Positions 61,602 through 64,000 of a stretch of DNA of 64,000 nt are shown in pieces (position 1 is the stretch's first letter; every line of letters starts with the position of its first letter). The DNA comes from an uncultured bacterium (GTDB lineage: Bacteria; Bacillota; Clostridia; Lachnospirales; Lachnospiraceae): assembly GCA_905215775.1 (NCBI GenBank), contig CAJMRM010000002.1, forward strand, positions 51,469 to 115,468, in the 5' to 3' direction. A program made the position numbers and the translations under genes. The notes beneath the pieces are model-generated. The model made no database searches. It was not told where the DNA came from and saw only the letters and a program-made list of their open reading frames with translations.

Positions 61602-61690
61602 ATACTTGATTCATATACTTTTTATAGGCAATTCCAATGGATCTTCTTTTTCCTGCCATATTCTCCTGATTCTGCGAAATTTTGCCGATA

Positions 61691-62953
61691 CTATTGAAAA
61701 ATCTTATGGATGCGCAAAAATGCCCGGAACTTTTCCATGCACCGCAAAAAAAACGGCTCTGTCGCATACATGCCGCATTCTAAGTCAAACCCGAACGTAG
61801 CCGGCATATAAACAACAGCCCCGCAGACGCTCAGAATGGCGGTAGAGGCGGTTTTCGGATATGCGTCCACAAGCTGCCTGGATGACTGGACGGTCATGAT
61901 GGCAGTGAGTCCCGTTCCTCTCGTGGTAGCCAGGCTTCGACCAAGTTCCGGAATATACCCAAGATTGGCCAACTCATCCATTAAAAGAGTCAGCGGATAA
62001 TCTGCATGCCGCGTTTTGCATTCGTATGCCACGTGATAAGCGGTCACTTTAAAGATCTGCGTGAACAGCATCGACACGAGGATGGCCTGTTTTGGGGCAA
62101 CATGGAAACCGGTTAAGAATACGGCCGTTTTCCGGTCGCAGAGCTTGTCTAACTCAACCGTATCATGGATACTTAAGTCCTCTTTCGGCTGTCCGTTAAA
62201 CGCCATCAAACAAAATGCCACGGCCGTGCGCGCGCTCAGGCTTGTTTTTGGGGATGCAAGATTTGCGACGTCATAAGCTGCGATCGCGCTGTCACGGTCG
62301 TTGACCTTGCGGACTTTCTCGAATAAAGCGTCATATCCTTTTGGATTATCTCTTGCAATGATCGCGAGACTGAGTACACATCTCATTGTCTGTTCTTCCT
62401 TCGGGCGAAAATGCAGAAGGTACAGGATGATCGATGATAAGATCGCAGTTTCCGTTTTGTTCCAGAACGGGTCCTGGTATTGCGGTGCGTTGTCCCCAAG
62501 ATTATTAAGAATACAGTCCACCAGGATCCTTACGTCCTCATCGGTACGCACATACCGGAACGGATTATAGCGGTCGGAGGCCTCCGGGTTTCCAAAATCA
62601 ATGACTTTCACGGAATAACCGTTCTTACTTAACTCCCTGTTGCTTGCGGCAAGCAGGCTTCCGTCCGGATCTGCGACAATGTATGAGCCGTGGGCACGCA
62701 TCAGGTTTGGAAGGATCACGTTACGTGTCTTTCCGGAAGCCGGGTTTCCAATCGCCAGGATATGCGGGCTTCCGCAGGCTTTTCTGTCATCCTGTGACAG
62801 GAAGATGTGCTTGGAAACGATCAGGTTTTCATCTCCCGCCGCATAATCTTCTCCAAATGGAGCGTTGTGCTCGCGATTAAAACCCGCCATTTCCGTTGCC
62901 GACCATGACAGATTGTCCGTGGCGACCGTTAATTTTCTTTTTTCTGTTACCAT
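61691..62953 (-). pseudogene. VirD4/TraG-type conjugal coupling protein, truncated
   Basis: About 420 residues from ATG 62953. P-loop IGNPASGKTRNVILPNL near residue 65, IVADPDGSLLA, PFWNKTETAILSSIILYLLH, and the Walker B-like LLMDELANLGYIPELGRSLATTRG are typical of the VirD4/TraG ATPases that bring DNA to a type IV secretion channel. The N-terminal membrane helices are missing, and the C-terminus is lost near 61800, where an IS-end-like sequence supplies the last codons. No relaxase or other transfer gene is near. It is a relic of an integrative conjugative element. Confidence 0.82.
61746..61778. mobile_element. IS1182-type terminus relic in the VirD4 3' end
   Basis: Plus strand: A-run, then CGGCTCTGTCGCA. 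The left end of the IS element at 63172-63190 reads A-run, CGGGGCTGTCGCA, in the same orientation. The match covers the A-run, CGG and CTGTCGCA. A CCGCA-containing stretch follows, as in the intact ends, but no transposase is attached. Probably a leftover of an excised or deleted element. Confidence 0.45.
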
Positions 62954-63172
62954 AACTTTGTTTGTGGGGCACCTCCCCACTCCTCCTTTTTCGGTTTTTG
63001 CGCCGTCCGCGCGGTGCGGGCTGGTAAGTTCCTGTACCATCGGATACCGGGCGGCATCATCAGTATGTTACCTGTTTACTAATTTGTTGCCGGATATCCG
63101 CAAGTCGGCGTGCTCCTTCGCACATTCTGCGTCGTTTCGAGCGCGGGAGTACCAAAATAAAAAGCACTCTCA

Positions 63173-64000
63173 AAAAACGGGGCTGTCGCACTAAGTGAAA
63201 ATTAGTGCGGCAGCACTTTTTTGTAAAAATTTAAGAGCCCGGCTTCGAAAAGTCGGGCTCTTGGTGTAAAATTAATGTATGACCAAACACATTAAATTAC
63301 AGAAAGATTATACCGCATCTTGTCTGTACTATCAAATCAAACTTCCTTTGGATATCGAAAAAAACATTTCATCAGATGATTCGGTCCGCCTGCTGAGTGC
63401 TTTTGTGGAGGGAATGGAGCTCTCAGATCTTTATAATACTTATGGAAAGATCAAAAAAGATCAGGTTTCACCGAGACAGCTGTTGAAAATCGTTATCTAT
63501 GCAGGAATGAACCGAATCTATTCCAGTCGTGATATCGAAAAATCGTGTAGACGAGATATCAATTTTATGTATCTTCTGGAAGGAAAGCTGTCTCCGGATC
63601 ATGCGACTATTGCGCGGTTCATCTCACTGCATCTGTCCCAATGTTCCTCAAACATTCTCGCAGAAGTTTCAAATATCTTATACGAATTAGGGGAAATTTC
63701 TGGAAGACATATATTTATTGACGGCACAAAAATTGAGTCAGTTTCTAACAGATATACATTTGTCTGGAAAAAGGCTGTTACCAAAAATCAGTCAAAGCTG
63801 TTTGCAAAAATCACAGAACTAATTGCTGAGTGTGAAGAAATGTATGGATTGAAGCTAGTATATCAGGACAGTATTTCTCTTCATTCACTAAAACGTATAC
63901 GAAAAAAGCTTTATGCGATAAAAGAATCGGAAGGCATTACTTTTGTTCATGGTATTGGCAGAAGAGAAAGTGCGATACAAAAATCGCTCGAATCGTTGGA
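63173..64000 (+). mobile_element. second IS1182-family element, right part beyond window
   Basis: The left end AAAAACGGGGCTGTCGCA (from 63173) and subterminal hairpin (CTGTCGCACTAA with TTAGTGCGGCAG) mirror those of the element at 42758. The pre-transposase hairpin AGAGCCCG/CGGGCTCT lies at 63234-63261. The transposase is only moderately similar to the first one, so this is a different member of the family, not a recent duplicate. It sits about 220 bases upstream of the VirD4 fragment. Confidence 0.88.
63279..64000 (+). CDS. IS1182-family transposase, N-terminal part
   Basis: ATG 63279 reads MTKHIKLQKDYTASCLYYQI and stays open to the window edge (240 codons). It keeps PLDIEKNISSDDSVRLLSAF, SPDHATIARFISLHLSQCS and the first catalytic Asp in IFIDGTKIES. 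By eye it matches the first transposase at most conserved positions while differing in many others. Completeness cannot be judged here. Confidence 0.9.
   Translation, partial: MTKHIKLQKDYTASCLYYQIKLPLDIEKNISSDDSVRLLSAFVEGMELSDLYNTYGKIKKDQVSPRQLLKIVIYAGMNRIYSSRDIEKSCRRDINFMYLLEGKLSPDHATIARFISLHLSQCSSNILAEVSNILYELGEISGRHIFIDGTKIESVSNRYTFVWKKAVTKNQSKLFAKITELIAECEEMYGLKLVYQDSISLHSLKRIRKKLYAIKESEGITFVHGIGRRESAIQKSLESL

Noticed and set aside
61552..61767. 71-codon minus-strand frame upstream of the redoxin gene
   Set aside because: It overlaps the operon promoter and the end of the VirD4 relic; its amino acid content looks random.
1..64000. CRISPR arrays, rRNA or tRNA genes
   Set aside because: I found no regular direct repeats with spacers and no rRNA- or tRNA-like stretches in the gaps between genes.

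Overview
The window looks like a chromosomal segment from a spore-forming, anaerobic member of the Clostridia, most likely a G+C-rich Lachnospiraceae-type gut organism. The reasons are a type II fatty-acid operon using FabK, the sporulation-linked genes spmA and ricT, a Gram-positive surface-protein cluster without outer-membrane secretin genes, two IS1182-type elements and a conjugation relic. Nearly all genes lie on the minus strand. No rRNA, tRNA or CRISPR array was seen.

Layout. 1-9768: three exported proteins, namely a giant SpaA-type adhesin cut by the left edge, a GLUG/cell-wall-binding-repeat protein and a DUF6273 protein. 9905-14761: a compact type IV pilus / type II-like operon (major prepilin, prepilin peptidase, PilC/GspF, three minor prepilin-like proteins, PilB/GspE-type ATPase) bounded by a good promoter and a terminator. 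14764-20132: a five-gene oligopeptide/nickel-type ABC importer with a strong promoter, a structured mRNA leader and an apparent one-base frameshift in the signal peptide of its binding protein. 20255-20860: spmA without spmB. 20963-31574: the FAS II operon (fabH-acpP-fabK-fabD-fabG-fabF-accB-fabZ-accC-accDA plus a second FabK/NPD-like flavoprotein) with a three-half-site operator next to its promoter.

31779-34886 (plus strand): amidohydrolase, ECF transporter S component, a GNAT-like protein and an aldo/keto reductase broken by an internal deletion. 34899-41825: housekeeping cluster (rsmI, a tRNA-methyltransferase-like gene, ricT, holB, a guanylate-kinase-like gene, an Orn/Lys/Arg decarboxylase and an acidic-tailed lipoprotein). 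42048-42731: an AIM24-family protein. 42758-44657: a complete IS1182-type element, which has left behind the promoter, operator, ribosome binding site and first codons of a gene it destroyed.

44782-61601 is the most unusual part. A seven-gene operon encodes two MmgE/PrpD proteins, a LeuC/LeuD-type dehydratase, a separate single-chain aconitase-like hydratase, a PatB/MalY-type PLP enzyme and a PepC-type cysteine peptidase. It diverges from a LysR regulator, which runs into a complete Opp peptide importer operon headed by a peroxiredoxin-like gene. Read together, this suggests uptake of a peptide-like or polycarboxylate compound, release of an amino acid, and isomerisation or dehydration of a di- or tricarboxylic acid; the substrate is not known. 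The right end (61691-64000) holds a VirD4/TraG fragment bearing an IS-end-like scar and the first part of a second, diverged IS1182-type element.
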